Of a stretch of 64,000 nucleotides of DNA, positions 33,239-42,189 are shown in pieces. The notes under the pieces were generated by a model. That model made no database searches, was not told the origin of the DNA, and worked only from the letters and a program-made list of their open reading frames with translations. The DNA lies in NCBI RefSeq assembly GCF_036226525.1, contig NZ_CP108487.1, positions 8,556,001 to 8,620,000 of the forward strand, read 5' to 3'. Both the position numbers and the translations under genes were made by a program. The stretch comes from Kribbella sp. NBC_01245 (lineage in GTDB: Bacteria; Actinomycetota; Actinomycetes; Propionibacteriales; Kribbellaceae). Position 1 is the stretch's first letter, and each line of letters opens with the position of its first letter.

Positions 33239-34831
33239 TCAGTGGCGCATGTGGCGGCCGCGGGGCTTGCCGTTGGGGCCGATGTTCTCGTTGCGGACTA
33301 CGCGCAGGCCGCCGGTGCCTGGATCGGTGTCGGCGTTGTCGAAGTCCCACTCGTCCTCGTTGGCGAGGCGGCTGTGCCAGCGCCCGTACAAGCCGTAGAT
33401 CGCCAGGCCGACGAGCATCCAGACGATGAACTTGACCCACGTCGAGGTGGCCAGGTTCAGCATCAGCCAGATCGTGGCGGCGAGCGAGAGCAGCGGGATC
33501 AGGGGCACCAGCGGGACCCGGAAGCCGCGCTCCAGGTTCGGCTCGGAGCGACGCAGGGTGAGTACGCCGACCGCGCAGAACGCGAAGCAGAACAGCGAAC
33601 CGATGACCAGCAGCTCCTCGAGCTCCAGCACCTTCGGGTAGAGCGTCAGCGCGATGGCTGCCGCGCCGGCCGCGGTGGCTGCCCGAGCGGGGGAGGAGTA
33701 GACCCGGCTGACCCGGCCCAGCCCCTTCGGCAGCAGGCCGTCACGACCCATGTTGAACAGCACGCGGCTCTGGGCGATCAGGACCACCATGATCACGGTC
33801 ATCAGCGCCAGCAGAGCGCCCAGGTTGACCACGTTGGCGGCCCAGTCCACCCCGACCGAGGCCATCGCCTCCGAAACCGGGGCGTCGCCGCCGAGCTGGC
33901 CGTACGGCCGGAGACCGACCAGCACGATCGCCATCGCGACGTACAGCACGGTGACCGCGCCGAGGCCGAGCAGCATGCCCTGCGGCACGGTCTTGCGCGG
34001 GTTGCGGGCGTCCTCCGAGGCGGTCGCGATCAGGTCGAAGCCGATGAAGGCGAAGACGATCGCGCTGGCCGCGGTGAAGATGCCCATGGTGCCGAACGGG
34101 CCGAACGACAGATCGAGGATCCAGCCCAGCAAGGTCGGACTGGACTCCGCGGGCGCCGCCTTGGCCGCCGGGATGAAGGGCTTGTAGTTCTCGGCCTTGA
34201 CGTGCGTGGCGCCGACGATGACGACCAGCAGGATGACGGCCACCTTCGCGCTGACCACGATCGTGAGCACGCGCGCGGACAGCTTGGTGCCGGTCACGAC
34301 CATGAAGGTCAGCAGCAACAGCAGCGCGGGCGCGACCAGGTTGACATTCGCCTCCGGGTCCGCGAACTTCGCGATGCCCGTGGGTATGCCTATCCCGAAC
34401 CCGTCCAGGGTCGCCAGCAGATACGCACCCCAGACCCGGGCGACGATGGAGGCCGCGGTGACCAGCTCGAGCACGAGGGCCCAGCCGACCAGCCAGGCCC
34501 AGGTCTCGCCGAACGTCACGTAGCTGAAGGTGTAGGCGCTACCCGATACGGGAATGGTGGAGGACAGTTCCGCGTAACAAAGCGCCGCGAGCAGGCAGAC
34601 GACCGCCGCTATCACGAACGAGATGATCACTGCGGGTCCGGCGACGGCTGCGGCCTGCCTGCCACTGAGGCTGAAGATGCCAGAACCGATCATCACTCCG
34701 AGGCCGAGCACCACCATGTCCCGCCGGCCGAACAGGCGCGGCAGACGGTGACGTGCGTCTTCGACACGGGTGAACGCCGACTCGACCGGAAGTTTCCGGC
34801 CTATTGTCTGTCCGCTCGCCGAGGGGGCCAT
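33239..34831 (-). CDS. APC-family amino acid permease (cationic amino acid transporter type)
   Basis: From ATG 34831 (GGAGGC about 10 nt upstream) the protein is 530 aa with about 13-14 hydrophobic helices. VVLGLGVMIGSGIFSLSGRQAA is the substrate-binding first helix of APC transporters, and SEDARNPRKTVPQG and FAFIGFDLIATASED fit the CAT subgroup. An N-terminal cytoplasmic segment of about 35 residues and a hydrophilic C tail (ENIGPNGKPRGRHMRH) flank it. It is expected to import an amino acid with protons. The reading frame extends to 34957, but that extension lacks a ribosome site. Confidence 0.9.
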   Translation of the reverse strand: MAPSASGQTIGRKLPVESAFTRVEDARHRLPRLFGRRDMVVLGLGVMIGSGIFSLSGRQAAAVAGPAVIISFVIAAVVCLLAALCYAELSSTIPVSGSAYTFSYVTFGETWAWLVGWALVLELVTAASIVARVWGAYLLATLDGFGIGIPTGIAKFADPEANVNLVAPALLLLLTFMVVTGTKLSARVLTIVVSAKVAVILLVVIVGATHVKAENYKPFIPAAKAAPAESSPTLLGWILDLSFGPFGTMGIFTAASAIVFAFIGFDLIATASEDARNPRKTVPQGMLLGLGAVTVLYVAMAIVLVGLRPYGQLGGDAPVSEAMASVGVDWAANVVNLGALLALMTVIMVVLIAQSRVLFNMGRDGLLPKGLGRVSRVYSSPARAATAAGAAAIALTLYPKVLELEELLVIGSLFCFAFCAVGVLTLRRSEPNLERGFRVPLVPLIPLLSLAATIWLMLNLATSTWVKFIVWMLVGLAIYGLYGRWHSRLANEDEWDFDNADTDPGTGGLRVVRNENIGPNGKPRGRHMRH

Positions 34832-34966
34832 GGTCAGGGGTGCCTCCGTTGCGACTTGGGCAATCGGGGCGAACAGTAGTCGCTCAGCGGCGCAGGGACC
34901 AGAGCTTCGGTCACATCCAAGGCGTGGTGACTTGTCCGATCGGTCCGTCTCGCGCATGGTCGAGGC

Positions 34967-35911
34967 ATGGCCAACGTTGTAGAACCCGAAACCCCTGATT
35001 TGTCAGGAGATTTCGTTGTGTTACTGCGCGACTACGAACGGCACCTCAGTGCCGAACGGGATCTCACCGCGCACTCCGTTCGGGCCTATCTCGGCGATAT
35101 CGGCGACCTGCTGGACCACCTCACCCGGCTCGGGCACCACGAGCTGGCCGGCCTCGACCTGCGCGGTCTGCGCTCCTGGCTGGCGAAGCAGCAGAGCCTC
35201 GGCAAGGCCCGGAGCACGATTTCGCGCCGGGCGACGGCGGCACGGGTGTTCACGGCCTGGGCGCACCGGACCGGCAGGATCGCTACCGACCCGGGCGCGT
35301 TGCTGGCCAGCCCGCGGCCGCATCGCACGCTGCCCGGCGTGCTCGGTGCGAGCGATACGAAGGCGTTGCTCGACGTGAGCGCGATCGCGGCCGATGACGG
35401 GCATCCGGTCGGTTTGCGGGATCTCGCCATCATCGAACTGCTCTACGCCACCGGCATCCGGGTCGGCGAGCTTTGCGGTCTCGACATCGACGACGTGGAT
35501 ACGGGCCGCCGGGTCGTGCGGGTGTTCGGCAAGGGGCGCAAGGAGCGGTCAGTCCCGTACGGCGTGCCTGCGGGGGAGGCGTTGGACGGCTGGCAGCGGC
35601 AGGGGCGACCGGCGTTGGCCCAACCCGGCAGCGGGCCGGCGTTGTTCCTCGGCGCTCGCGGTGGGCGGATCGACCAGCGGGCGGTACGGCGCCTCGTGCA
35701 CGAGCGGGTCGCGTCGATCGAGGGCGCGCCTGAGTTGTCGCCACACGGTCTGCGTCATACGGCGGCCACGCACTTGCTGGAAGGTGGTGCGGACCTGCGC
35801 AGCGTGCAGGAACTGCTCGGGCATGCGTCGCTCGCGACCACGCAGATCTACACCCATGTCTCGGGCGATCGACTGCGACGCGCCTACGACCAGGCCCATC
35901 CACGCGCGTGA
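34967..35911 (+). CDS. xerC: Xer-type tyrosine recombinase
   Basis: The 314-residue protein has an N-terminal SAM-like core-binding domain (about 16-105) and a catalytic domain with all six residues: Arg165 (ATGIRVGEL), Lys189 (GKGRKER), His260 and Arg263 (SPHGLRHTAATHLL), His286 (LLGHASLATTQIYTHVS) and Tyr295. Xer recombinases resolve chromosome dimers at dif; no dif-like site or mobile element is next to it, and the location between dprA and rpsB is the usual one for the housekeeping enzyme. It is divergent from the permease. Confidence 0.9.
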   Translation: MANVVEPETPDLSGDFVVLLRDYERHLSAERDLTAHSVRAYLGDIGDLLDHLTRLGHHELAGLDLRGLRSWLAKQQSLGKARSTISRRATAARVFTAWAHRTGRIATDPGALLASPRPHRTLPGVLGASDTKALLDVSAIAADDGHPVGLRDLAIIELLYATGIRVGELCGLDIDDVDTGRRVVRVFGKGRKERSVPYGVPAGEALDGWQRQGRPALAQPGSGPALFLGARGGRIDQRAVRRLVHERVASIEGAPELSPHGLRHTAATHLLEGGADLRSVQELLGHASLATTQIYTHVSGDRLRRAYDQAHPRA

Positions 35912-35941
35912 CCGGTACCCCGATACGGCAGACTGCGTTGT

Positions 35942-36421
35942 ATGCGGGTTTCGGCGAAGTCTGACTATGCGCTTCGGGCGCTGATCGAGATCACCAGGCG
36001 ATCTACGGAGGACAACCCCGGCGTCATCTCGGCCGAGGAGCTCAGCCGCGCGCAGGGCATCCCGCACGGCTTCCTGCAGGGCATCCTGGCCGATCTGCGC
36101 CGGGTCGGCATCCTGTCCAGTCAGCGCGGGCAGTCCGGCGGCTGGCGAATGGCGATGGACCCGGCCGAGATCTCGGTCGCCGACGTCATGCGCGCCGTCG
36201 ACGGTCCGATCGTGAGCATCTCCGGCGCCCGGCCCGAGGCGGTCAACTACAACGACCGCGCCGTCGTCCTGCAGCGGGTCTGGATCGCGGCCCGCGACAG
36301 TCTGCGCGACGTGTTGGAGAACACCACGCTGGCCGATCTCGGCTCCGGCAAGCTGCCCGCGGGAGTCGAACGCCGCGCCCGCGACGACGACGCCTGGCAA
36401 GCCCGCGTCCCCGGCAGCTAA
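35942..36421 (+). CDS. Rrf2-family transcriptional regulator lacking cluster cysteines
   Basis: The 159-residue protein has the Rrf2 winged helix: MRVSAKSDYALRALIEI, IPHGFLQGILADLRRVGILSSQRGQSGGWRMA. Iron-sulfur or cysteine-sensing Rrf2 proteins (IscR, NsrR, CymR variants) usually have cysteines near residues 90-105; this protein has none at all, so it senses something else or acts constitutively. Start is ATG 35942. It follows the Xer gene by 30 bases and may be co-transcribed. Confidence 0.88.
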   Translation: MRVSAKSDYALRALIEITRRSTEDNPGVISAEELSRAQGIPHGFLQGILADLRRVGILSSQRGQSGGWRMAMDPAEISVADVMRAVDGPIVSISGARPEAVNYNDRAVVLQRVWIAARDSLRDVLENTTLADLGSGKLPAGVERRARDDDAWQARVPGS

Positions 36422-36509
36422 CCAACATCGCCGAACCGCCTGCCCGCTAGCCGCCAACAGCCGAGCGCCGTCCCCTGACCGCCATCCGGTGACGTCCATC
36501 CGACTGTCG

Positions 36510-36583
36510 TCGGCCAGCTAAGCGCCATCACCTGAGCGCCACCCGATGGCCTCGGCCAGCTAGGCGCCATCACCTGAGCGCCA
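36510..36583. repeat. Two 32-bp direct repeats in the Rrf2/M23 convergent gap
   Basis: A 32-bp unit (TCGGCCAGCTAAGCGCCATC, then ACCTGAGCGCCA) at 36510-36541 is repeated at 36552-36583 with one mismatch. Related GCGCC and CCATC pieces fill the 194-bp gap 36422-36615. No ORF or hairpin terminator is evident. Confidence 0.6.
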
Positions 36584-36615
36584 TGAGCTGTCGGCAATCG
36601 GCCGACGTTCATCGG

Positions 36616-37623
36616 TCAGTGCCTCCGGACCAGTACGGCACTACCGATCACCGCGGTCGCGGCCAACCCCACCGCCAACGCGCCAGCCGAACCGTCGCCA
36701 CGGCCGCCCGAGCCCACCGTCCCCGAGCCGCCCGCAGCCCCCGAACCAGTCGAACCACCGTCACCCGACGCTGAGGGAACCGGCCCGGACCGCGCGACAG
36801 GCACCCCGTCCACCGGCGACAACGGTTCTCCGTCCAGCGGTGCCACCGGCTTCCCGTCCAGATCCAGCGGCGACACTGGCCTCCCGTCCAGCGGCAGCAC
36901 GTGCTTCCCGTCCAGCGGTAACCCGGGCTTCCCGTCCGGCGCTGGCCCCGGCATTCCGTCAGGCGGTAGGCCCGGCTTTCCGTCAGGCGGTAGGCCCGGC
37001 TTTCCGTCTGGCGGGAGCAAGGGCAGTAGGCGTACGCCTTGGTGGCGTATGAGGGTGAGGGGGTCGACGTACTGCTTGCCTCTGAGCAGGCCCCAGTGGA
37101 GGCAGGTCGCGGGCGCGCAGTGGCTCCCGGCCGCGGATAACCGGCCGAGTGGTTCGCCGCGGGCTAGGACCTGGCCGACGCGCACCACGGCGACCACCGG
37201 CTCGTACGTCGTACGGCTGGAGCCGTGGGTGAGCACGACGACTCCGCGGCCGGCGATCGCGCCGGCGAACCGGACCGTCCCGGGAGCAGGCGCGAGCACG
37301 GCCTGACCGATGGCACCCGCGAGGTCGACACCGCGATGACCCGCCGCCCACGGCTCCGGCGGCGGCTCGAACGGGCGAACGACCGCCGGCCGCGGGCTGA
37401 GCGGCCAGCCGTCATCAGCCGTTGCCAAGGCACCAGCCGGTGCCGACGCATCAGCCGTTGACAAGGCGCCAGCCGGTGCCGAGGCAGCAGGCGGTGCCAA
37501 GGCGGCAGCCCACGCGGGGGCGGTGGCGGCTGCTTGGGCGGCGAAGACTGCGACGAGGAAGAGGCAGCACCGGGAAAGCGGCCGGAAAAAGGTGTCCATG
37601 CGGAGAAGATGCCGTCGGATCAC
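36616..37623 (-). CDS. Membrane-anchored M23-family peptidase with Pro-Asp-Gly-Lys repeat stalk
   Basis: The 335-residue protein has a signal peptide (to about AWAA, residue 40), an M23 domain (about 75-190) with HRGVDLAG (metal His/Asp), LTHGSSRTTYEPV and CLHWGLL, then a stalk (about 200-285) of repeats such as LPPDGKPG, a Gly/Ser-rich linker and a C-terminal helix (ALAVGLAATAVIGSAVLV) ending RRH. The topology is like a wall-anchored protein but no LPXTG signal is present. Similar M23 genes sit next to rpsB in other actinobacteria. GTG 37623 or ATG 37599 may be the start; neither has a clear ribosome site. Confidence 0.85.
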   Translation of the reverse strand: MIRRHLLRMDTFFRPLSRCCLFLVAVFAAQAAATAPAWAAALAPPAASAPAGALSTADASAPAGALATADDGWPLSPRPAVVRPFEPPPEPWAAGHRGVDLAGAIGQAVLAPAPGTVRFAGAIAGRGVVVLTHGSSRTTYEPVVAVVRVGQVLARGEPLGRLSAAGSHCAPATCLHWGLLRGKQYVDPLTLIRHQGVRLLPLLPPDGKPGLPPDGKPGLPPDGMPGPAPDGKPGLPLDGKHVLPLDGRPVSPLDLDGKPVAPLDGEPLSPVDGVPVARSGPVPSASGDGGSTGSGAAGGSGTVGSGGRGDGSAGALAVGLAATAVIGSAVLVRRH

Positions 37624-37951
37624 CCTCTGTGAACAACTGATTCACCGCCTGTGGATAGCCGTCCCGGGAGCGGGCCTGTGGATGAAGGCGGGCCCGGTTC
37701 GACCTCGACCGGTTCAACCCCGTAGACTTCTGGAGGCGTCCCGTGTGAACGGGGCGACTTCGCACGCCCGCCGACCAAAGGCCGCACCTCGGTGCGGGAC
37801 GGCGGACGCACCTCTCGGTCCTCGATACCGGCTCAGCCGGTCAGGGGATTGGTGCGTGCGGGCGTCAGGCACGACGGACCGACCCGGTCCGCCGTGGACA
37901 ACCGAGACAGGCGTGCCCGGCTGAGCCGGGCCGCGACAGGAGGAACACCTC
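37624..37951 (+). promoter_or_regulatory. rpsB promoter and long structured leader
   Basis: This 328-bp gap has no gene. TTCGAC (37698-37703), a 19-nt spacer and TAGACT (37723-37728) form a plausible promoter, giving a leader of about 215 nt. The leader can fold, most clearly at GCCCGGC-TGA-GCCGGGC (37915-37931), which ends a few bases before the AGGAGG ribosome site of rpsB. A role in S2 autoregulation is a reasonable inference, but no known motif was matched. Confidence 0.5.
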
Positions 37952-38908
37952 ATGGCCGTCGTGACCATGAAGCAGCTGCTCGAGAGCGGCGTCCACTTCG
38001 GGCACCAGACCCGTCGCTGGAACCCGAAGATGAAGCGATTCATCTTCACCGAGCGCAACGGCATCTACATCATCGACCTCCAGCAGTCGCTGTCGTACAT
38101 CGACCGCGCCTACGAGTTCGTGCGCAGCACCGTCGCCTCCGGCGGCGCGATTCTCTTCGTCGGCACCAAGAAGCAGGCGCAGGAAGCGATCGCCGAGCAG
38201 GCGACCCGCGTCGGCATGCCGTACGTGAACCAGCGTTGGCTGGGCGGCATGCTCACCAACTTCCAGACCGTCAACAAGCGGCTCCAGCGCCTCAAGGAGC
38301 TCGAGCTGCTCGACTTCGACGACGTCGCCGCTTCCGGTGTGACGAAGAAGGAACTGCTGCAGAAGCGTCGCGAGCACGACAAGCTGCTCAAGACCCTCGG
38401 CGGTATCCGTGACATGGCCCGCGTTCCGGCCGCCGTCTGGATCGTCGACACCAAGAAGGAGCACCTCGCCGTTGACGAGGCGCGCAAGCTGAAGCTGCCG
38501 ATCATCGGCATCCTGGACACCAACTGCGACCCGGACGAGGTCGACTTCCCGATCCCGGGCAACGACGACGCCATTCGTTCGGTCGGCCTGCTGACCCGCG
38601 TGGTCGCCGACGCCGTCGCCGACGGTCTGATGTCGCGCGGTGGCCAGGGTGCTGCCGCCGCCGGCGAGGAGCTGGGCGCCGAGGAGCCGATGGCTGCTTG
38701 GGAGCGCGAGCTGCTCGAGAGCCAGGGCGCCACCGACACCCCGGCTGACGCTGCCGCTGCCGCGTCCACCGAGGCGCCGGCCGCCACCGAGGCCCCGGCC
38801 GAGACCGAGCCGGCCGCTGTAGTCGAGCCGGCCGCCGAGGAGACCCCGAAGGCTGACGAGACCGCCGTGGCCGATGAGGCCCCGAAGGCCGACGACGCCA
38901 AGGCCTGA
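37952..38908 (+). CDS. rpsB: 30S ribosomal protein S2 with C-terminal extension
   Basis: S2 joins the small subunit near the platform and recruits S1. Residues 1-235 are canonical (MAVVTMKQLLESGVHFGHQT, RWLGGMLTNFQTV, DSRVVDAVADG region). The total of 318 aa includes an extra 80-residue tail of Ala/Pro/Glu repeats (TEAPAATEAPAETEP), likely disordered. A strong AGGAGG lies 8-9 nt before ATG 37952. First gene of rpsB-tsf-pyrH-frr-cdsA. Confidence 0.97.
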   Translation: MAVVTMKQLLESGVHFGHQTRRWNPKMKRFIFTERNGIYIIDLQQSLSYIDRAYEFVRSTVASGGAILFVGTKKQAQEAIAEQATRVGMPYVNQRWLGGMLTNFQTVNKRLQRLKELELLDFDDVAASGVTKKELLQKRREHDKLLKTLGGIRDMARVPAAVWIVDTKKEHLAVDEARKLKLPIIGILDTNCDPDEVDFPIPGNDDAIRSVGLLTRVVADAVADGLMSRGGQGAAAAGEELGAEEPMAAWERELLESQGATDTPADAAAAASTEAPAATEAPAETEPAAVVEPAAEETPKADETAVADEAPKADDAKA

Positions 38909-38917
38909 TCTACCCGA

Positions 38918-38950
38918 GGCCTGACCAGAGCCCCAGGCTCCGGTCAGGCC
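38918..38950 (+). terminator. Compound hairpin between rpsB and tsf
   Basis: GGCCTGACC (38918-38926) pairs with GGTCAGGCC (38942-38950), and GAGCC/GGCTC inside adds a second stem. There is no T run. It is likely an attenuator or processing site setting the rpsB:tsf ratio. Confidence 0.6.
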
Positions 38951-38999
38951 GCAGGCCAGCCCACCCAGCAGACGCTCCGACAAGACGAGAGATCGAGGA

Positions 39000-39821
39000 A
39001 TGGCGAACTACACCGCCGCTGACGTGAAGAAGCTCCGCGACGCCACCGGCGCGGGCATGATGGACGCGAAGAAGGCGCTCGAGACCACCGACGGCGACTT
39101 CGAGAAGGCGATCGAGGAGCTGCGCATCCACGGCGCGGCCAAGGCCGCCAAGCGTGGCGCCGAGCGCTCCGCCACCAACGGCCTCGTGGCCGCGGCCGAG
39201 AACGCGCTGGTCCAGCTGAACTGCGAGACCGACTTCGTCGCCAAGAACGAGCAGTTCCAGCAGCTCGCCAACGACATCGTCGCGCACGCTTCGGCGAGCA
39301 AGGTCGGCGACATCGAGGGCCTGCTCAGCGAGAAGCTGGCCGACGGCAAGTCCGTCGCCGAGAACATCGAGTCTCTGGCCGCCGTCATCGGCGAGAAGCT
39401 GGAGCTCGGCAAGGTCGCCGTCTTCACCGAGGGCAACGTCGCCGCCTACATGCACAAGCGTGCGGCCGACCTGCCGGCTCAGGTCGGTGTCCTGGTCGAA
39501 TTCGAGGGTGACAACATCGACGCCGCCCGGGGCGCTGCCATGCAGGCCGCCGCGATGCGTCCGCTGTACACCAACCGCGACGAGGTCCCGGCCGAGACGG
39601 TCGAGAACGAGCGCCGGATCGCCGAGGCGACCGCTCGCGAAGAGGGCAAGCCGGAAGGCGCGCTGCCGAAGATCGTCGAGGGTCGGGTGAACGGCTTCTT
39701 CAAGGAGGTCGTGCTGCTCGAGCAGTCGTCGGTCCAGGAGAACAAGAAGACCGTGAAGACGGTTCTCGACGAGGCCGGCGTGACCGTCAAGCGGTTCGCT
39801 CGCTTCGAGGTCGGGGCCTGA
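39000..39821 (+). CDS. tsf: Elongation factor Ts
   Basis: EF-Ts exchanges GDP for GTP on EF-Tu. The 273-residue protein has the N-terminal UBA-like region (KLRDATGAGMMDAKKALE), the TDFVAKNEQFQ core motif and the dimerisation/coiled-coil region to QSSVQENKKTVK. Start ATG is at 39000. Normal length. Confidence 0.97.
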   Translation: MANYTAADVKKLRDATGAGMMDAKKALETTDGDFEKAIEELRIHGAAKAAKRGAERSATNGLVAAAENALVQLNCETDFVAKNEQFQQLANDIVAHASASKVGDIEGLLSEKLADGKSVAENIESLAAVIGEKLELGKVAVFTEGNVAAYMHKRAADLPAQVGVLVEFEGDNIDAARGAAMQAAAMRPLYTNRDEVPAETVENERRIAEATAREEGKPEGALPKIVEGRVNGFFKEVVLLEQSSVQENKKTVKTVLDEAGVTVKRFARFEVGA

Positions 39822-39871
39822 CGGCAGCTCGATCCAGCCAGTCAACACAGCCTAACGAGGAGGCCGGAGTC

Positions 39872-40696
39872 GTGACGGAAACCGAAGGTACCGAGACGAA
39901 TCCGGCCTCTTCGGCTGGAATCAGCACAGTGGCTGGAATCAGCACAGTGGCTGGGACCAGCGCAGTGGCTGGACAGGCTGAGGTGGAGAAGCGCCAGCGG
40001 GTGCTGCTGAAGCTGTCCGGCGAGGTGTTCGGCGGCGGCAAGCTCGGCGTCGACCCGGACGTGGTGAACTCGATCGCCAAGCAGATCGCCGAGGTCGTTC
40101 GCGGCGGTGTGCAGGTCGCGATCGTGGTCGGCGGCGGCAACTTCTTCCGCGGTGCTGAGTTGCAGCAGCGGGGGATGGAGCGCAACCGCGCCGACTACAT
40201 GGGCATGCTCGGCACGGTGATGAACTGCCTCGCCCTGCAGGACTTCCTGGAGAAGCTCGGCATCGAGACGCGCGTGCAGACCGCCATCACGATGGGCCAG
40301 GTCGCCGAGCCGTACATCCCGCGCAAGGCCGACCGGCACCTGTCCAAGGGCCGCGTGGTGATCTTCGGCGCCGGTTCCGGCATGCCGTACTTCTCCACCG
40401 ACACGGTCGCCGCCCAGCGCGCGCTGGAGATCGGCGCCGAGGCGTTGCTGATGGGTAAGCAGGGTGTGGACGGGGTCTACGACTCCGACCCCAAGAAGAA
40501 CCCGGACGCGGTTAAGTTCGACGGCCTGTCCTACGACGACTTCCTCGCGCGCGGTCTCAAGGTGGCCGACGCCACCGCGATCAGCCTGGCGCGCGACAAC
40601 GCTCTTCCGATCGTGATCTTCGGTCTGGAGGAGGGCAACATCGCCCGCGTCATCCGGGGTGAGAAGATCGGCACCATCGTGTCGGCCGGCCGGTAA
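39872..40696 (+). CDS. pyrH: UMP kinase with repeat-coded N-terminal extension
   Basis: The hexameric enzyme makes UDP from UMP and ATP. The core (from about residue 42) shows VLLKLSGEVFGGGKLG, VVGGGNFFRG, and the AMIVF-type C-terminal strand. GAGGAGG at 39857-39863 places the start at GTG 39872, which gives about 40 extra residues before the core. That extension is made from three 18-bp tandem repeats (39913-39966) coding AGISTV-like units. It is unlike the family, probably flexible. Confidence 0.95.
   Translation: MTETEGTETNPASSAGISTVAGISTVAGTSAVAGQAEVEKRQRVLLKLSGEVFGGGKLGVDPDVVNSIAKQIAEVVRGGVQVAIVVGGGNFFRGAELQQRGMERNRADYMGMLGTVMNCLALQDFLEKLGIETRVQTAITMGQVAEPYIPRKADRHLSKGRVVIFGAGSGMPYFSTDTVAAQRALEIGAEALLMGKQGVDGVYDSDPKKNPDAVKFDGLSYDDFLARGLKVADATAISLARDNALPIVIFGLEEGNIARVIRGEKIGTIVSAGR
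39913..39966 (+). repeat. Three 18-bp tandem repeats inside the pyrH start region
   Basis: GGCTGGAATCAGCACAGT at 39913-39930 and 39931-39948 are identical; the third unit (39949-39966) has 3 changes, and a decayed fourth follows. Because 18 is a multiple of three, copy-number changes would keep the frame. Confidence 0.85.
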
Positions 40697-40798
40697 CGGT
40701 CCCGACACGCACAAAGCGTTGTTCCGGGCGTTGCACCGGTTGCGTTCATAGGGTTGGAGCGGCCGCACCGAGGCGGCCCCGAGGAAGCGAGGATTGTC

Positions 40799-41356
40799 GT
40801 GATCGACGAAGCACTCCGCGAAGCCGAGCAGAAGATGGCGAAGGCCGTGGAGGTCGCCAAGGACGAGTTCGCCGCGATCCGGACCGGCCGGGCGCACCCC
40901 GCCATGTTCGCGAACATCACCGCGGACTACTACGGCCAGCAGACCCCGCTCCAGCAGCTCGCCGGGTTCCAGATCCCCGAGCCGCGCACGGTCCTCATCT
41001 CGCCGTACGACAAGAGCGCAATGGTCGCGATCGAGAAGGCCATTCGCGACTCCGACCTGGGCGTGAACCCGGGTAACGACGGTTCGGTGATCCGGATCTC
41101 GATGCCGCAGCTGACCGAAGAGCGCCGCAAGGAGTACATCAAGCTGGCGAAGACCAAGGCCGAGGAGGCCAAGGTCTCGATGCGCAACATCCGCCGTCAC
41201 GCCAAGGACGCCGTCGACAAGTCCGTCAAGGACGGCGACGCGGGCGAGGACGAGGGCAAGAGTGCTGAGAAGCGGCTCGATGCGTTGACGAAGAAGAACG
41301 TCGACGCCATCGATGATCTGCTCAAGCACAAGGAAGCCGAACTGCTCGAGGTGTGA
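40799..41356 (+). CDS. frr: Ribosome recycling factor
   Basis: RRF splits post-termination ribosomes with EF-G. The 185-residue protein begins at GTG 40799 (MIDEALREAEQKMAKAVEV) with GAAGCGAGGA upstream, and contains RTGRAHPAMFANI, YYGQQTPLQQLA, and KAEEAKVSMRNIRRHA. Frame open to 40754 but that part is not RRF. Stop overlaps cdsA start by 4 nt. Confidence 0.97.
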   Translation: MIDEALREAEQKMAKAVEVAKDEFAAIRTGRAHPAMFANITADYYGQQTPLQQLAGFQIPEPRTVLISPYDKSAMVAIEKAIRDSDLGVNPGNDGSVIRISMPQLTEERRKEYIKLAKTKAEEAKVSMRNIRRHAKDAVDKSVKDGDAGEDEGKSAEKRLDALTKKNVDAIDDLLKHKEAELLEV

Positions 41357-42189
41357 TGGGCCTCGACCAGAGCGCCCCCACGCCGAGCCGGGCCGGGCGC
41401 AATCTCCCGGCCGCGATCGGCGTCGGGGTCGTACTCGGTGCTGCCATCATCGGCTCGCTCTATTGGCAGAAGTGGCTCTTCATCGTTCTCGTGGTGGCCG
41501 TGATCCTGGTCGCGGTCGACGAGATGGGCAAGGCGCTGAAGGTCGGCGGCGCGTCCGTCGCCGAGGTGCCGATGCTGGCCGGATCCTTCGCGATGCTCGT
41601 CGCGGCCTATCTCGGTGGGCCACTGGCGTTGCTGACCGCGATGGGCCTCACCGTGCTCGCGACCGTCTTCTGGCGGATGCCGGGCGGCGCGCAGGGGTTC
41701 GTCCGCGATACCAGCGCGAGTATTTTCCTGATCGGCTATGTGCCGATGCTGGCCGGTTTCGCGGTGCTGCTGGTGCGTCCTGAGGACGGGCCCGGGCGGG
41801 TGATCACGTTCTTCCTCGTCGTGGTCGCCAGTGATGTCGGCGGTTATGTCGCGGGTGTGCTGTTCGGCAAGCACCCGATGGCGCCGACGATCAGCCCGAA
41901 GAAGTCGTGGGAAGGTTTTGCCGGTTCCACGATCGGCTGTGTGCTCGCCGGAACGCTGTCGGTCATCTTCCTGCTGGACGGTGACTGGTGGATCGGTGTG
42001 CTGATCGGCCTGATCTCGGTGGGTACGGCGACGCTGGGCGATCTCGGTGAGTCGATGATCAAGCGCGACCTCGGCATCAAGGACATGTCCAACCTGCTGC
42101 CCGGGCACGGCGGCATCATGGATCGCCTGGACTCGCTGCTCGCCACCGCGCCATTCGTCTGGCTGATCCTGCATCTCCTGGTGAAATGA
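41353..42189 (+). CDS. cdsA: Phosphatidate cytidylyltransferase
   Basis: CdsA makes CDP-diacylglycerol from phosphatidic acid and CTP in the membrane. The 278-residue protein has about eight helices and the C-terminal signature SPKKSWEGFAGS...GDLGESMIKRDLGIKDMSNLLPGHGGIMDRLDS. Starts are GTG 41353 or ATG 41356. It overlaps both frr and the downstream GNAT gene by 4 nt. Confidence 0.96.
   Translation: MMGLDQSAPTPSRAGRNLPAAIGVGVVLGAAIIGSLYWQKWLFIVLVVAVILVAVDEMGKALKVGGASVAEVPMLAGSFAMLVAAYLGGPLALLTAMGLTVLATVFWRMPGGAQGFVRDTSASIFLIGYVPMLAGFAVLLVRPEDGPGRVITFFLVVVASDVGGYVAGVLFGKHPMAPTISPKKSWEGFAGSTIGCVLAGTLSVIFLLDGDWWIGVLIGLISVGTATLGDLGESMIKRDLGIKDMSNLLPGHGGIMDRLDSLLATAPFVWLILHLLVK

Noticed and set aside
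33098..34879. 593-codon plus-strand ORF opposite the APC permease
   Set aside because: Shadow frame of very GC-rich DNA; the minus strand encodes 13 helices with APC signatures.
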